NCBI GenBank assembly: GCA_038503035.1
Contig: JAVSML010024430.1
Coordinates: 496,001-560,000, forward strand
Reading direction: 5' to 3'
Length of the DNA stretch: 64,000 nt
Source of the DNA: Crocodylus rhombifer
Taxonomy: Eukaryota; Chordata; Crocodylia; Crocodylidae
Shown here: piece after piece, positions 27,401 through 42,400 of the stretch
Layout: each line of letters starts with the position of its first letter
How positions within the stretch are numbered: position 1 is the stretch's first letter
Made by a program: the position numbers and the translations under genes
The notes under the pieces: model-generated
What the model saw: the letters and a program-made list of their open reading frames with translations, nothing else
Databases searched by the model: none
What the model was told of the DNA's origin: nothing

Positions 27401-30400
27401 CCTGAGACAGTGGCTGGGTCATGAACAGCAGTCCAGTGTTTATAAAACTTTATCAACACCTGGTCTAACAGGCATTAGAGATTCACACAGCACAGGGACG
27501 AGAGAGAAATCATTTAGTTCTTCTCCCCCTGCCCTGACACTGGGTGATTTGTACTTAAGCCATTTATAACTAATATTTGTCTTGCCTGCTCTTAAAATGT
27601 CTCTAATGAGGGACAAGAGATTCTACAAGTTCCCTAGCTTAACTAATTAAAATCAAACATTCTCTTGATTATAGGATGTGAAAGCAGTGCGCTCACCTTA
27701 GCAATTATGAGGGGAAAAGAGCCAACTTAATATATCGGGATAAAATTGAAAACACATCTTACGTTAACACTCCTGGTTTTAAATAAGATGCAGTCAACAC
27801 TGTTCAGAATAGTCACAGGTTTGGGGGAGGGGGAGGGGGAGGGGGAGGAATAAACTTTTGTTTTACATAAGCTATTTCATATTCTCTTTATATTTAGTGT
27901 TCTGCTTTTGCTTATAAGGCCTACATTTGATTTTTATTCAAAAACAGCTAAGCATAAGCTGCATTTTTCATTATGTACTTTTAAGGCAGCACTGGATTTG
28001 CTAAAGGAAGGAGAAAGAAAGGTGATTTAAGGCACATAGCTTGGCAATACATACCAGCAATTAAAATGCAAAGCTTTCATTTTGCCTACATGCAATACGA
28101 GACCTTCTTACACTCTGTAGCAATGTGAACACTACAACTGCCTATACACATGCATGGAGGTGGGTGATTTCCATACAATTGCTGCAATTAAATTTATTTT
28201 AAAATGGCCACAGGATGATTTATCTAACCTTTGTTCAACAAGGTTTAGTTAAAGCACCCTATGGTCATTTTAAGACGTGGCATTGCAGTATTCTAACAGA
28301 ATGCAGAACAGACTCGATTAATCAAGTCTGATCCAACACCTTCTAATTAGAACACAAGGAACACATGTATAGGCACCCCACAGTACCAAATCCTACAGCC
28401 ACACTCAATAGGCTCACTTAGAGCCAGAAATACCAACCACTGACTAAAGGACACTTTTATATTTTCCTCAAATTGCATTTGAGAAAAGAGAGTGAAACCT
28501 TGACTCCACTGAAGTAAATGGTAAGCCTTCTATTGTTCAGTAGAGTCAAAGTAAAACCTTAAGTTCACTACCAAATTTGATTTCACTTTCTGTGTTTTCT
28601 GTGATACTGTAACTTCTTGCAAAGTAAGGCATGAATTAACAGACAATGCTACAAAATCAGAAAACGAATTAAAAAAAACAAAACAGACATAACGGATGAA
28701 CAAATCTCCTAGGATTTTACCTTTCCTTGACAGCTTGGAGAGAGACGAGAGGAGATGGGGAACGAAATGACAAAGGAATACTGAATGGGAGAAAAGTCTC
28801 AGTCCGATCAGTCTCAACCATCACAGAAGCATGAGACACGCTGTCTAACAAATGGAATTGAAATAAAAATCATGAAACAGTGAAGTGACCTGACAAAATG
28901 AAACATTTAGTCAAATTCTGAGCTAGAAACTCTTAACAGGGAAACTGCTTTTACATGACCTAAAACAGGTTTATGGGTGTTTTTTATTTTTGTAATTGAA
29001 GACAGATTTTTTTGGTGGAACTCTCTTTTTAAGGGGTAAGGTGCCTCAAAGGGTAAGAGTCTAGCATTGTGCACACACTCCTTGTGCTCAAAGTCTATTT
29101 CAATGTTACTGACTTTGGACGTAGTAAGCTTTTTTTATTCATTTTTTGGATCTGCATTGATAAGTGCTGTGAGGCAGCTGACAAAACAATGACAGTTCTA
29201 GAGGGAAACACCAACTAAACAGTAGTCTTCTGTTCAATGGCTTCTAGCCAGATGACTACATTTGAACCAATCACGGTTGCACAAAAATTCAAAAGACTGT
29301 CATCCTAAAACTACATCAAGATATTTCAAAAAAGCCAACTCAGTCCAAACACCCGTAATGAAATATCCATTGCTACACTCCCTCATTCTATCTGAAGACA
29401 AATCAGTATAACTTAATCCGAGTGCTAACACTTGCCATCAACCAAAGGGAAATCAGTAACTGAAAATGCTTACATAATTGGTTTGCTGGTTTTTCTTTCC
29501 CCAATAACTACCAGTGAATTTGTTCCTTTTCTTTTTTGCCCTTCATCCTTGAGAACATACACAGTATGTGGCAGTCATACTAAAGCTCAGACAACAGATG
29601 AAGTCAGTTTTGAGCCATCTGTTTTACCTTTTGGGCATTCTTTTTTTAAAGAAGAAAACAAAAAGCACAAAACCCTCCTACAATGCAACTGAATGTTGCA
29701 GTCTTTTTTCAGATGTTGTCAGTAGCATTTTTTGTTGTTCTTTTCAAACCATGCCCTAGCATGAGTCATGCACAAAACACCCTCTGCACTTTTAGATGAT
29801 GCAATTAAAGAAAGGGTTAGTTTTAATAATGGTGGCTCAGGTCTTACTGCCTGCCCCTTCAGAACAACATCTTTGAAAATTATTTCTGCTAGCATTCACA
29901 GTAACCCTACCCACACACTACCAGAATAAATGATCTATCGAGTCAGTAGACCTCAAGATCAATATTACACTTCCTGCAAACAGACTAGCTTTTATGCATT
30001 ATGTGGAAAAGCATCATGTAAAAGCTAATGGCCCTTTATATAAATGTGAAGAGGCCATTCATTATGCTTACTTAATAAGGGAAGCATCTCAAGCACATGA
30101 AAAACTCACATGCAGACACAGAGACAGAGAAGCATCTAGTACTTATGTGATTTAGCGATTTAAAATAGTTTGGTTTGTCTCGAATCAAATGCCCTTGTTT
30201 TAACCTTCTTAAACTTAATAAGGTAATACAGTAAAAGGTGTAAAGATGATGAAACAAAAGACATATGGCAAGTGTAAAAGTTGATGGTTACAAATGTCAC
30301 CAGCATTGATTAGTAGCATAACACAACTTAAAAAGAAGGATGAAGGATATTAACTTATAAATCTTTATTTTTTATCATTACTTCATGACGCACATTGAGA

Positions 30401-33400
30401 TGAAACCCACTACTTCTAGACAAAAAACAACACAGCACAAAAAGAAAATTCACCTGTTTTTGTGCTAGCAAAATTTAGCTAATAACATCAGTGGATTAAT
30501 CACTAAAGAGGACAAAGAAACATTCCAATATATTTTCAAAACCTGTAAAACATCCTATTTTGATTTTAGGTACTCTGCGTCTTTCCCTCTTGAAAACACC
30601 CAGCTCTCTACGTAAGGGGTCAGGAAGATTCCACGGTATTTCACCACCTGGTAGAGTCTGCAGCTGCTGGACAAAACACTCCCATTTACACAGCTGAGGA
30701 AAGTGAGGTGTTGCCCTCTGTATTCAGCTATGTGGGTATCCAGAAGCATAGCATCCTCACTTCAAATGTGGATTCAGTATTATCTCTTACTAAAACTTGT
30801 CTCTTCAGTTCTGTCTCATCCAGCTCTTCTGGTACAAGTGACTAGATTTTTTTTTCTTTTTAACGTAAGCTAAGTCTCCACATGCTTCCTCAGCAGAGTA
30901 TATTCTCTGTAAGAGCTGGGTCCTTCCTGAAAGGCCACACTATTTCCAAGTCTAGCACCAAAAAACCTCTAGCTCTTGGTGGGAAAATAAAGGACAATGC
31001 TGGTGAGATTGGGTAACAGCATTAGTATTTCAAAATGATATTCTACGCTACTCCCTCAATATGCTTATCTTTAAAAATACAAAAAGCCACCACCACAAAA
31101 AAAAAATTAAAACTGCAGGGAAGTTAAAAGCTCTCTTCTTACACCTACTGCCATCTCAGATCCAATATTGCTCTAGGTATGTTAGCTGATGTTGGAATTG
31201 GTTTTGTTTACATAGAAGTTAGACTAAAAATGACAGAAAGTATTTGTAAGTCTGTTACGAGATCACTAGTTACTTGACAAAAAAAGTGCGTGACAAGCAT
31301 ATTTCCAATATATGCCATTACCAAGATCCACTTGCTCTTCTTCCTGATGTGCAGAAAATTCTTTAAGTCTCTCATCTTCTGATAGGGTTTGACTGTGTAT
31401 AGAACAAGAGTCCTCATCTGACTGACTGCCTCTTCGGCTAATAACACGATAAATACCAGAGTCTAAAACACTGAAACTTTCCTGTGGAAAGGGAGAGTCA
31501 CATGAGCCACAGAAATATGCTTCTGTATTAAACCACATTCTACGAAAAAAAGTGCATCACCAAAACTTCTATTTTTTTTTATTGCCGTGGTACAGATTCT
31601 ACCACTACCCTTCTCACACATCTTTAGGGTAAAAACCATCTTGGGTATCTGCATGCTGATAACTATGCAACATCATGCAGCTAGTTTCTTTTCTTTTTTT
31701 TTTTAAATAAACATTTTTAGAAGAAAAGTATTTATAAACCCACCATGGGTCAGATAATCTAATAACCAAGGAGGCCCATAAAAATCAGATTGTACCCTTA
31801 CAAATTTAAATATCTGAATTAACAGCGTCTTCCCTTCCTCCCCCAGCAGTCCCCAATAAGGAACGGACATTCAAAATATATGACCACTGCCAGTTAAAAC
31901 AGGCACTTTGCAAGAGAACTATTCTCCAATTTGTGAAGTGTATGTTAATAGGCAAGGTTGTAAATAGTGAGGATGTGGACTGACGGGCAGGAAAAAGAAA
32001 CATCCAGGACTTCATGTCCACCTACATGTGATGAGATACTGCTCCTCCTACTGCTGCATGCAGAATCTAGAGGTTCCAACTTTGAAATCAATTCTTCCAG
32101 TTGACAAATGACATCTGGTTGTGTTGAGAGGTCCAGCTGTGATTTCAAGTGTTCTAACTTATCTAGAGACAAAGTTTTTCTTGCCTACCAATGCATAAAA
32201 ATAGAAAAAGAAAAGAGTACTGTTAAGATTTTTATATTCAGAGGGAAAGTAACACTTATGCCTCTCTGACCAAGTTAGTCTATAAAGGTGCCACTCTGTC
32301 CCGCTTTCTGCCCATCTTCAGACTAACATGGCTAACTACCTCTGTCTAGACTAGTTATAATAATACCATTTATACAAGATATGTTTTATATGAAAGGTGT
32401 CACCACTGGTTAATTTTAGAGCTGCATCTCAATATGGGGGAAAAAGGTCCAAAATCCTAAGTGCAAAATTCCACAGGACTTGTTTCAGGGGGTCGGCACA
32501 TGGGGAGGACAACTGAACAGACACAGTTTAGGCAGTACACAGATAGCAAAACGAGTTTACTGACTCTGCAGGGAACAATGGAGTTCTGGAAGAGGCAGCA
32601 GACTTTGGCAGCAAGGCTCCAGAAGCCTCGTCGCAGCAGACGTTCTACACAGCGCTCCACTAGCAGAAGGGAGAGGTGCGAGACTTTTCCATAGGTATGC
32701 AGACAGAATAACTCATTTTTGAATACTGCAATATCCTGAATATCTACATAAAAACAGTTGAGCAGAAAAGTCATAGGGGCTAAATTGACTTAACCAGCCT
32801 TTCTTCTAATTTCCTTCTTAACCTGCCTGTTAACAATTTCAACAGCTTTCCATTCTTATAATTCATCAGTAATGAGTAACATTAGACAGTACTATACCAC
32901 TTCCTAATTAATGTGATGTACTGTGAAAGTAATGAAGTCCCTTGGCCTTTGCAAAATTGCCTAAAAGCATTAAAAAAAACCAAAATTATCCCCAAATTAG
33001 GTACTTTATTTTTCTTTAAAAAAAACAGATACTAATTCAAAGATAGACGCTGTCTTTAAATCCATTCCTAAAATCTAAATTTTGATTTAGCTTTGTTATG
33101 GAATAAAGACTTCCCAACCAATACTTAATTAAAGCAATTAATTGCATGCTGCAATTAAAGCAGCAATTGCATGCTGAAGGGTCAAACTCTTTTGGCACAT
33201 ACGTTCAAATGCTTCATGACAACACATTTTGAACTTAATGTCAATAGGGGACAACTAACTGCTCTAGCACAGTGGTGTTCAGCTTCAGCCCAAGGGCCAG
33301 ATTTGGCCTACAGAGCCATGTCACCTGGCCCACAGGGCTCCCTACAAGTCTGGAAATTTGGCAGGAAGGGAGCAGTGCAAGTGTTAATTGACAGTCCTCT

Positions 33401-36400
33401 TCTGCCACATTTCTGGACCCATAGGGAGCCCCACAAGTTGGTTAACATGACCCTGCATGTGGGGCTGGATCCAATGCGCAATGGGATCTAGCCCTTGAAC
33501 TGACTCTTTCACCCCTGCAGACTGGATGAGCGCTACAGTTTGAGTCCCACTGCTTTAGCAGTTTTAAAACTGTAACAACCACCTCATGTGTTTAGTATTT
33601 ATTAACTTTGGTCTTGATACAGGCGTATCGAAGATCATAAATACACTTAGGAAAACCACCATAAAAAAGCCTCCTAGTCTACTGAGGCCAGATGTACTTT
33701 ATTCTTACAGAGATCAAAAAAGTGCCAGAGAGAAAATATAAGGAAAGTAAGCCACAATATTTTATTTTAATCATCACTTTGATATTTTACTTTGAGATTT
33801 AGTATTTTCCCCTATCACTTGCATGTATCCATAGAAGGTACTTGAAAATATTAGTTTCAAAGTTGAACTGGGGGAGGAAGAGGGTTTGATATTCAAAATA
33901 AGTCATATAAAGTATTGAAAAGTGCTATTTAAGCTTATTTGTAGAAAAGGAAATTGGTACAATATGCTTTAAGTACAAGTCTTTATGACAGAAAGTACAG
34001 CAAACAATGTAGCAAATCTCTGAGAATAATGAGTTCACCTTTTATTTCACTCCAAAGTAAAACTTGAACACTCTGTGGATTGAAGATATAAATGCCTTTT
34101 TCTGTCCAGGTCATGACACAATGGTCACTGTAAAAGAAAAGAAAAAACAACAACTTCTTGAAATAATACTTAAGTTAACTCATTTCAGAAGAAAATTCTC
34201 TTTTCAGCATATTCAATTCATTAGGGAACTGAGCTAATTTACTGTTTACTTTAAGAGCAAGACAAAACCTGAATTTTAGAATGCAGACATATAATCTAAC
34301 ACCTCTTTTATTCAAGTGTGACAGAAGGCTTTAGAAAAAATATTTAAAAAGCAAGATTATTATGCAGTTGTCACAAAGAAAAAGCATCTAAAAAAATTAT
34401 TCCTAGAGAATGATCACCAGCTTTGGTGAACCTATAAGCTTTTTAGAAAGAAACAGCACCCAGTAGAATGGTCAAAAGTTGTAATAGTTTCCATATTTGT
34501 CAGCAAAATAAAGAAAAGAGGAGAATAAGGATGTTAAAATAATTTACCAAACAATACTACAGTAGAGGTTTTGGAAGGGAGGAGAAAAGGAAGATATATC
34601 AAAACCACCATCCAGGGGCTTTACAGGACATCTTTGGGGCCTTTACACATTGATTTAATCAAATAACAAACTGCATCGGTTAGATTTTGGAGAAAAGTCA
34701 CAATAATTTGGATATGGCTGTTCTTTTATTTGCTGAGTTGTAACTTAATATGGAATAATTCAGAGTGCAATTCAATAGCTGTGCTAGACCCAAAACTTCC
34801 CGTAGAGCTACTAATGGTTCCATATATAGCACAGCTTCACAGTATAGCTCATGGAACTCATACAGATATGAAACTTCTAGTTCCAACCTCAGAGCTCATC
34901 ACTACGACAACTCTTACCACTGCATATCTAAATGCAGGAACTTGTGGAGGAAAACAACCCAGAAGACAGTTCTCACAAATGTTATATGCTAGTACGTCAG
35001 AAAATAGATAGCAGAATTAAGAGTCTACAAATTATTAAGATAGTTTTGAAAAACCTAAATTTTGTTAATAAAAGTGTGCTCTTAATACTCACGTCAAATA
35101 TAACAGCTTTGGGAAAGACAAAGACTGGGGGGAAGAGGTAGAAGCATTATACTGAGGATCCGACCTATAAAAAAAACCAACCCAAATTGACTAATACATT
35201 CTATTTTCAAAATGCATCACACTGATATGTATTTGAGCCCCCAGTCCTATGAACATTTACAACAAGGGCTTAGCTTACACACCATAATTTTATGGATGTA
35301 ACTTCTGTGTAGTGTTTTAAGTCACAGGCTACGATTGAAACTGTTATTATTAGCATCACTGTCACAATTTCTCTCTAAAGGTAACACCGAGATGATGAAT
35401 CAAGAACACTTTCAACAGAAGAATGGCAACGGGATTTTAAATTCATGGAACGAGGATGGAAAAGACCATAATCCACCAACGGACCGAAGTCCAAAAAAAG
35501 CGAACAGCGATTTACAAGAGTTCAAGACCTCTGCTTGGCTTAACAAATGGTTAAAATATTTTTCAATAAAGGTCAAGTCTCAGGTTGTTAAATAAGTTTA
35601 TCATCATAACATTTTAGCTGAAAGAAAAAAAATCTAAAAAAACTGTTTCTCAATATCCTTGAAAGTATTTCCAAAGAATCCATGACCCTTGTACTCCAGC
35701 CAAACCTGCTCCAAACAGCATCAACAAGTAACCAAATAGTTATTGATTAACTCCTCATTTTCATGTTACATTTATTTCAGATCATCCAAAGCAGCCCTGT
35801 AAATTTATACTTTCACACTACAGCAGTGCCATGGAAACTATAATCCATGAAATCAAAGTGAAAGTTTATTCTTTTAATAAAATGTGCAAAGATAATCTCC
35901 AACTCCTTCATTTAAAGGCTAAATCTAAAGCCAAATCTGACTGTTTCATCAAGTTCCTTTATTTTACTCAGGGCTACTGTCTACCAAAAGACATGCAATA
36001 AAAATTGACCACTGCTAACTGGAATGACAAGCGCTGAAGAATGATTCTGAAAAAATGCAAACCAGTCAAACTGTTTGTGAATCAAAAGCCATTTTTTTTC
36101 TTTTTAGAATACCATAACTTTTGAATGCAAGTAGGTAGATGGATTCCATAAAAACAGCTGAACAAGTGTTGGAGAGTCGTACAATGAAAATGCTAGGCCT
36201 GAGAACAAACTACAGTACTCATGACTTGACTTTTCTTACTACAGCTTGTTATTTTCAAACAGTAACTGTCACAAAAATAGTAGTGACAAAACTGGGGGGG
36301 AAGGAAGCAATCACCACTTAGTTCATCACTAACCATCATCAATACTACTACCTTAGAGTAATGAGAGGGAGAGGAGGTGATGACAACAGCTGTTTGAATT

Positions 36401-39400
36401 GATGCGTGCTTAGCACCTCTCCATCAAAGTTCACCTCCCACATCCTTGACCCTGGACGTGCACAATATATTAATGGCAGCTGGCTCCCTCCACCCTTTCC
36501 AACTGGGAAAAAGCAGGCTCCATATTCTCCATCTCTTTCTTTGTTACCAATTTTCCAGAACTTTTCTCTAGTACAGGAAAAAAAATATTTAGACAACATT
36601 TAACACCACAAGTTAACAAAAGTGGTTTTAACATTTTTCTTGGGCAAACAAATTTACTAGAAAAATATTCACAACCTCAAATTCCAAAAAAATTCTTATT
36701 AAATAGGATTACGTTTACACATAAATTGCAGTTTACAAATATTCAGAATATTTGCTTAATACAATTCAACTTTCCATTACTTTTATATACAAGCAGTCCT
36801 CGACTTAAGATGTTTCGACTTGCAACGAATGGCATTTAAGACGTTTATAAACTGACTCTGTTTTAACTTTCTGACATCAGTTTCGACTTTACAACGCTTC
36901 ATCTGATGTGAAGACACACCAGCAAACAAGTTTGCTGCATCGCCCATGTCTCTGGAGAACATCTGTCCAAACTTCCTTGGACACTTTCTTCAAGAAAGCA
37001 GAGAAGACTCCAGAAAAGCTTGCAGCCAAGACTCCTGAAAAGAATCCAGCCAAGAGCCCTTCAAAAAGTCCAGCAAAGTCACCTCAAAGAAGTCCTTCCA
37101 AAGCAATATGATTGCTATTTACAATATGAATACATTAATGTAGCTATATTACCCATCTATAATTGATTCAAATACAAAATTCTGGGTTATTTTTGGGGAA
37201 AATAGGGTATTGACCCCTGGTTCAGGAACCGATCCCCCATTTCTAACATTGTTCCTATGGGAAAATCGGTTCTGAGTTATGACGTTTCAACGCAGTTTTC
37301 AGGATCCAATTGTGTCATAAGTCCAAGGACCATGTGTATACAGATGTAGTGCATCCTTCTTGCATTTACTACTTCCACATTTGTTATTTTAAAGCACTGT
37401 GGAACAGTCTGATTTGATAACAGTCTTCACATACCTGAAGGGCAATAATAGAGAGGATGGAGATAGGTTTTTCTCCGTGGTTATAGGGGAGAGGACTAGG
37501 AGCAATGGACTCAAACTGCAGCAGAGGAAATTTAAGATGGAGATCAGGAGGAACTTTCTGATTATGAGGGTAGTCAAACATTGGAACAGGACACCTAGAG
37601 AAACTATGAAATCTCCATCCTTGGGAATTTTCAAGAACAGGTTGGACATACACTTAGCTAGGATGGTTTAGTCAGGGCGGGCTGGACTAAATGACCTTGA
37701 AGAGGGGGCTGTACTAGATGACCTTATAAGGTCCCTTCCAACCTGATATTCCTATGATCCTATAAAAGGAAAAAAACTTCTTGTGAAAAACAGTGGTATG
37801 AAAGATTTAACTTGTTTGTTCAAAAATTTCCTTTTATAAGGAATACTACACAATAATTACAGCTGTGTATATAAGTAGTGCATCTGTAATGAAAATCCCT
37901 CTCCACTGCATTCATTTGGATGTGAAGTAAGCTTTTATTTTATCTCAGAAGATAAAATAATTTCTTTGAGGGAACAGACTAATGACTATTTGACAAACCA
38001 GGTGGACAATCTCTTATTTAAAAAGAGCTACGTAGTAGATGGTTCAGTTCTCTCGAGCTGTCTGCCCTAGTGTAATACTGTCAAGAATGTAAAAACTAAA
38101 ACACTACTGGTCTAAAAGTCTACAAAATTAAAGCTATAACTCACTTTAAAGCCATGAAACTCAATCCCCAAAAACAGATGCATAAATAAAAACCCAAAGG
38201 TGGATAACTGTGTAAAAGGGCTGCATTTAAACTGAAATAATGCAGGTATGTCTCTTAACTGATGAGTATGCATGCAAGTGATTGGTAATTTCTAATGATA
38301 AAATTAGAAAAAATATTTCTCAGCGTATCTATTTGAATTACAGTCTCAAATTTTAACAAATAACCAGTATCTTTGCATTCAGAGTATAACCTACCTCTCA
38401 GTATCACATAAGTAGGTGCGAGTGAGTGAAGAGATGAGCAATCTTCCATCCACATAATCAAGCTGAACTACCCGGGAGTCTACAGTGGTTATAATTTGAA
38501 CTGGAAACATCACAAAAGCAGCAGCTGCCTAAAGAAAAACGAAAGCAATACACATTTGGTCTTAATATTCCATAAAGCCTGTATTATTCCAAAATTTAGG
38601 TAGCAAAATTAAGTGTTCAAACAAAGTTGTTTGTGTATAACAACAGATCCTATGAAGAGGGCAAAGTTGAGTTAACACAATTAATTCCCCTCTATAAAAT
38701 AAGGCTCTGATGCTATGGATGTTTACATGTGCGTTAGGCCTGTGTGAAGTGGCAAGTACTCGCTTCAGATTCGGCCGATTCGGGGGACAGTGATTCGAAT
38801 CAGTGAGTCAAATTACTGTCCTAAATCAATTCATCTGAATCAGGCAGGCCCATCCCCCCTACCCCACCCCACCCCCACCCCGGCAATGGCTGCCCCACCT
38901 GCCCCAGCTCCTGGCACTTAGAAAAAAACCCCCCAGCTCACCAGGTGCTGCCAGGCAGGGGGACAATCTCGGCTGCCCCACACTGCATGGGGGGCTCTGC
39001 ACAAGCCCCCATCACCACCCTTTGCTCCCCAAGCCTCCCCATGGCTACCCTGCTCACCGTGGCTCTGGCCCTTTAAGAAAAAAAAGAAAGAAAGAAAACC
39101 CTGCACTCACCATTCCTGCCAGCAAGGGGCGATCCCCACTGCCCCCTACTGGCCTGCGCCGTGGGGGGGGGGGCAGGGCTCCACACAAGGCCCCAAAGTC
39201 CCGAGGTTGCTGCAGAAGCGCCAAATCCTGGGGGTTTTCTCTGTTTTCTTTTCTTAAAAGGCCAAAGCCATGGTGGACAGAGCAGGCATGGGGGGGTTGA
39301 GGGGGGAGGTGTCAGGGGGCTTGTGCAGAGCCCCCCATGCAGTGTGGGGCAGTGGGGGGCAGCAGGAATCACCCCACTCCCAGCAGCACCTAGTGAGCAC

Positions 39401-42400
39401 TGGGGCTTTTCTTTAAAGAGTCAGGAGCTGGGGCAGGCAGGGGTCCCCCCTATGTCCCCCCCCCACCCCGCTTGCTTCTACCACCTTACTTACCAGCTTG
39501 GAATCCAGCTGCAGCTCCCTGCTGCAGCCACCAGGGACTGCCTGAATCATCAAAGCTCTCTGAATCTTTTCCAAAGTTTCAGAGAGCTTTGAATCAATCC
39601 TCACCTTTTAATTCAGGGGCGGGCAATTATTTTGAGCAGAAGGCCGATTACTGAATTTCAGCAAGCCATCAAGGGCTGCATGACAGGCAGGTCAGGGCAA
39701 ATTAATATTACTTTTTAAAATCTTTTAGGGGGAGAAGTGCAGCCAAGGCTGTGACAAAATATAAGACCGCTCTGCGCATCCCCTCCACAGTTATGTAAAA
39801 GCCTCAATAAATGGTGGGTTTCTTTCAATTACCCAAGACTAACTGAAGTAACAATGAGACTGACATTTTGGATTTATGCAGACCTCTAGAAAAAAGGTCT
39901 TATCCCTTTTAGCCAGAAATTAGTGCTTCTGAGAGGTGCAATTTAGCACTTCAAACAAAGTTGAATGCTACCATAATATTTGAAATAATATTCATGTTAT
40001 AATGCCACTTTCTAGATTAGCTATATATACAGAGACAAGAGCTGAACAGAATATTTATACCAATATATAAATTTTGAAGAAACTAACTCTTCACTCCTAG
40101 TTTGTCACTAAAGTGTCCAGAACTTAGAATTCATCGGCAAACTCTCACTCGTTCTTTTTTTTTATTAACAGAGACACAGATTCTATATGCCTGCCCACGA
40201 GATTCTTTCAGCTCACCTCTCTCTCAAGAAAACAAGTAACATTTTACCTTTCCTTGTTTGGATGTATTAATCTTGATGGCAGATACTCTCCCCACATGAT
40301 CTCCCACAAAAACTCGAAGGGCAGCTGTATCCCAACAGAGAGCTGTGACCTTTCTGCCTTTATGCTCAGAGGAAACATAAATCCGTTCCGGCTTCCCACG
40401 ACGTTCTTGATTCAATTCCCAGACTACAACAAGGCCTTGACTGTAGTAATTAGGAGAAATTTAGAATTTTAAAAGAACATTTCTGCTAGTAGTGAAGTAA
40501 TACTCCTTTCCCATCAGCAGTGAAAGCAAAGAATTCACTTTAATTTAGGTTGTGAGTTTGCATTTTCTGCTTGTGAGTAGACCAACAATTCAGAAGAGTT
40601 GCACACTTAACCAAGAAACAGGAGCAACAAATACCCATAGATCATCCCACCAAAAATGTGCGAGTACAACCTGAAGGGTTCCTCACTTAGCCACTAAACC
40701 CTAAGCCAAAACTATCAATCAGGGTGCCAGGTATAAACTAAGTAAGTAACTAGCTGAATTTCAAACATTTTATCTTGTATTAGCTATCCATGTCACTGTC
40801 AAGTACATGAAATATTTCCCCAGGATGTCAAACTGTCTCAGACCTGTCTTACGGGGAAATTATCTGACATAGCTATTATGGAAGAAGCTCTTTTGCAATA
40901 GTTCCCCGTTTACCTAATTTCTTGTGGAATAAATCACTTTTATTATTCAGTTTTAGTCCAGACCGATTAGTCCAGGACAGACTTTCCACACAGGAAGCTC
41001 CTGCAATAGCTCTGCCATTTAAATTCCCTGTGCAAATAAGGCCTAAGCAAATTAACAAGGCAGCAACCCAGAAAAATTGTTTCATGGCCTTGGGTAATAG
41101 TACAAGTTATTTCTGTAGTAAATCTCTCACCTGGTGGCTACAGCAACATAATCTTCATCATGTAAACAACAGGCAACCCGGGAAATGGCACCCTCCTGAT
41201 GCAAAAAAGACCAGTCAAGCATTGAAATGAAAGTGATTCCAAAAGCAATAGTACAGTCAGTTTTCAATACATATAATTAGGTTTCACTATCTACAGTGGG
41301 TGCTACAAGGCTTTTTTTTCCCTTCCTCAGAAGCACAGGGATTGACAGGAGCATGCTGCTGTTTCTGCCGGGACTAAAAAGTCTAGGTTTCTATCTAGGT
41401 CTTTTTCCTCTACTCAGAGTCAAACCAATCACCTCACTTGGGATCAGGAAGGAATTTACTCCATGGTCAGATTGGCACCGTTTGTGGATATTTTTGCCTT
41501 TTCCTGTAGCAAAGACACAGACCTCTTGCTTGATCTCTTGATCGTACTTTAACAACTGCTTCCTGTCATTCCAGACACAAGATGTTGACAGTGTCCTTAT
41601 CCCCCTGCATTAGGGAGTTTTTGATGTTTCAGGCTTTCATGCCTGTTATTTGTACGGCAGACATGTTCCCTAAGTTTTTAAGAACAGGTTAGACAAACAT
41701 TTAATCGAGGATGGTTTTTACATAGGGATGACCCTGTCCTGAGCAGAAAGTTGGATTCAATGACCCCCTGAAGTAACTTACAGCCCTACTTTTCTACAAT
41801 TTGATACAGCTTTTGTTCTCTGCCTACAAACTCAAAAAAAAGAGAAATAAAAAACTCAGTAGCTACTTCCAAATGCTCTTGGATTCCAAGGCTTTGCCTC
41901 CTGTTTAAATTGTATTAAACAGTGAACTCATTATGAAAACGGGGTTCACGTGAGAGCTTTGGACTGTGAAACCTTGTCCTAATTCACAAAGCAGAAAGAG
42001 CAGAGGTTGTAGCAACGAAGACCCCTGCTTGCATCTCTCTCTCTACTTTTACTTAAGATTAGGTTTCACAGATGATCAGAATACAATTTTCACAGCCGTT
42101 CAAGCCTTACACTTATGAAGGTTGCTTTGATGTTTTAGACAACTGCCCACAAAAAAACTTCAGTTTAAACAACAAACTCATTTCATTAACCAGTGCTAGA
42201 CCATAATACATTCTGATTGCTGCTGATCTATACCGGATTCCAAATTGATGGACCAGAGGAGAACAACATCTTAGAGCATTCCAAACTGCAAAGACAATTC
42301 AGTCCACCCATCAGCAATTTTAACACTGAAAAAGGCAGCTGGGCATGAAGCCACATGTACTGTCTGTATTAGACAGCTTCCTTTATGTGCATGCTTCAGT

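Noticed and set aside
31266..31321. Continuation of HPS5 exon 12 past the donor (open frame goes on for some codons)
   Set aside because: The continuation is not HPS5-like, and a GTAATG donor in the right phase precedes it. The next exon starts in matching phase.
32555..32561. GTAAAC as the donor of HPS5 exon 10
   Set aside because: Using it shifts the frame and brings a stop shortly after in exon 11. The GTCAGT site four bases upstream keeps the conserved CRARKT junction.
32461..32694. 77-codon plus-strand frame
   Set aside because: It is the antisense shadow of HPS5 exon 10.
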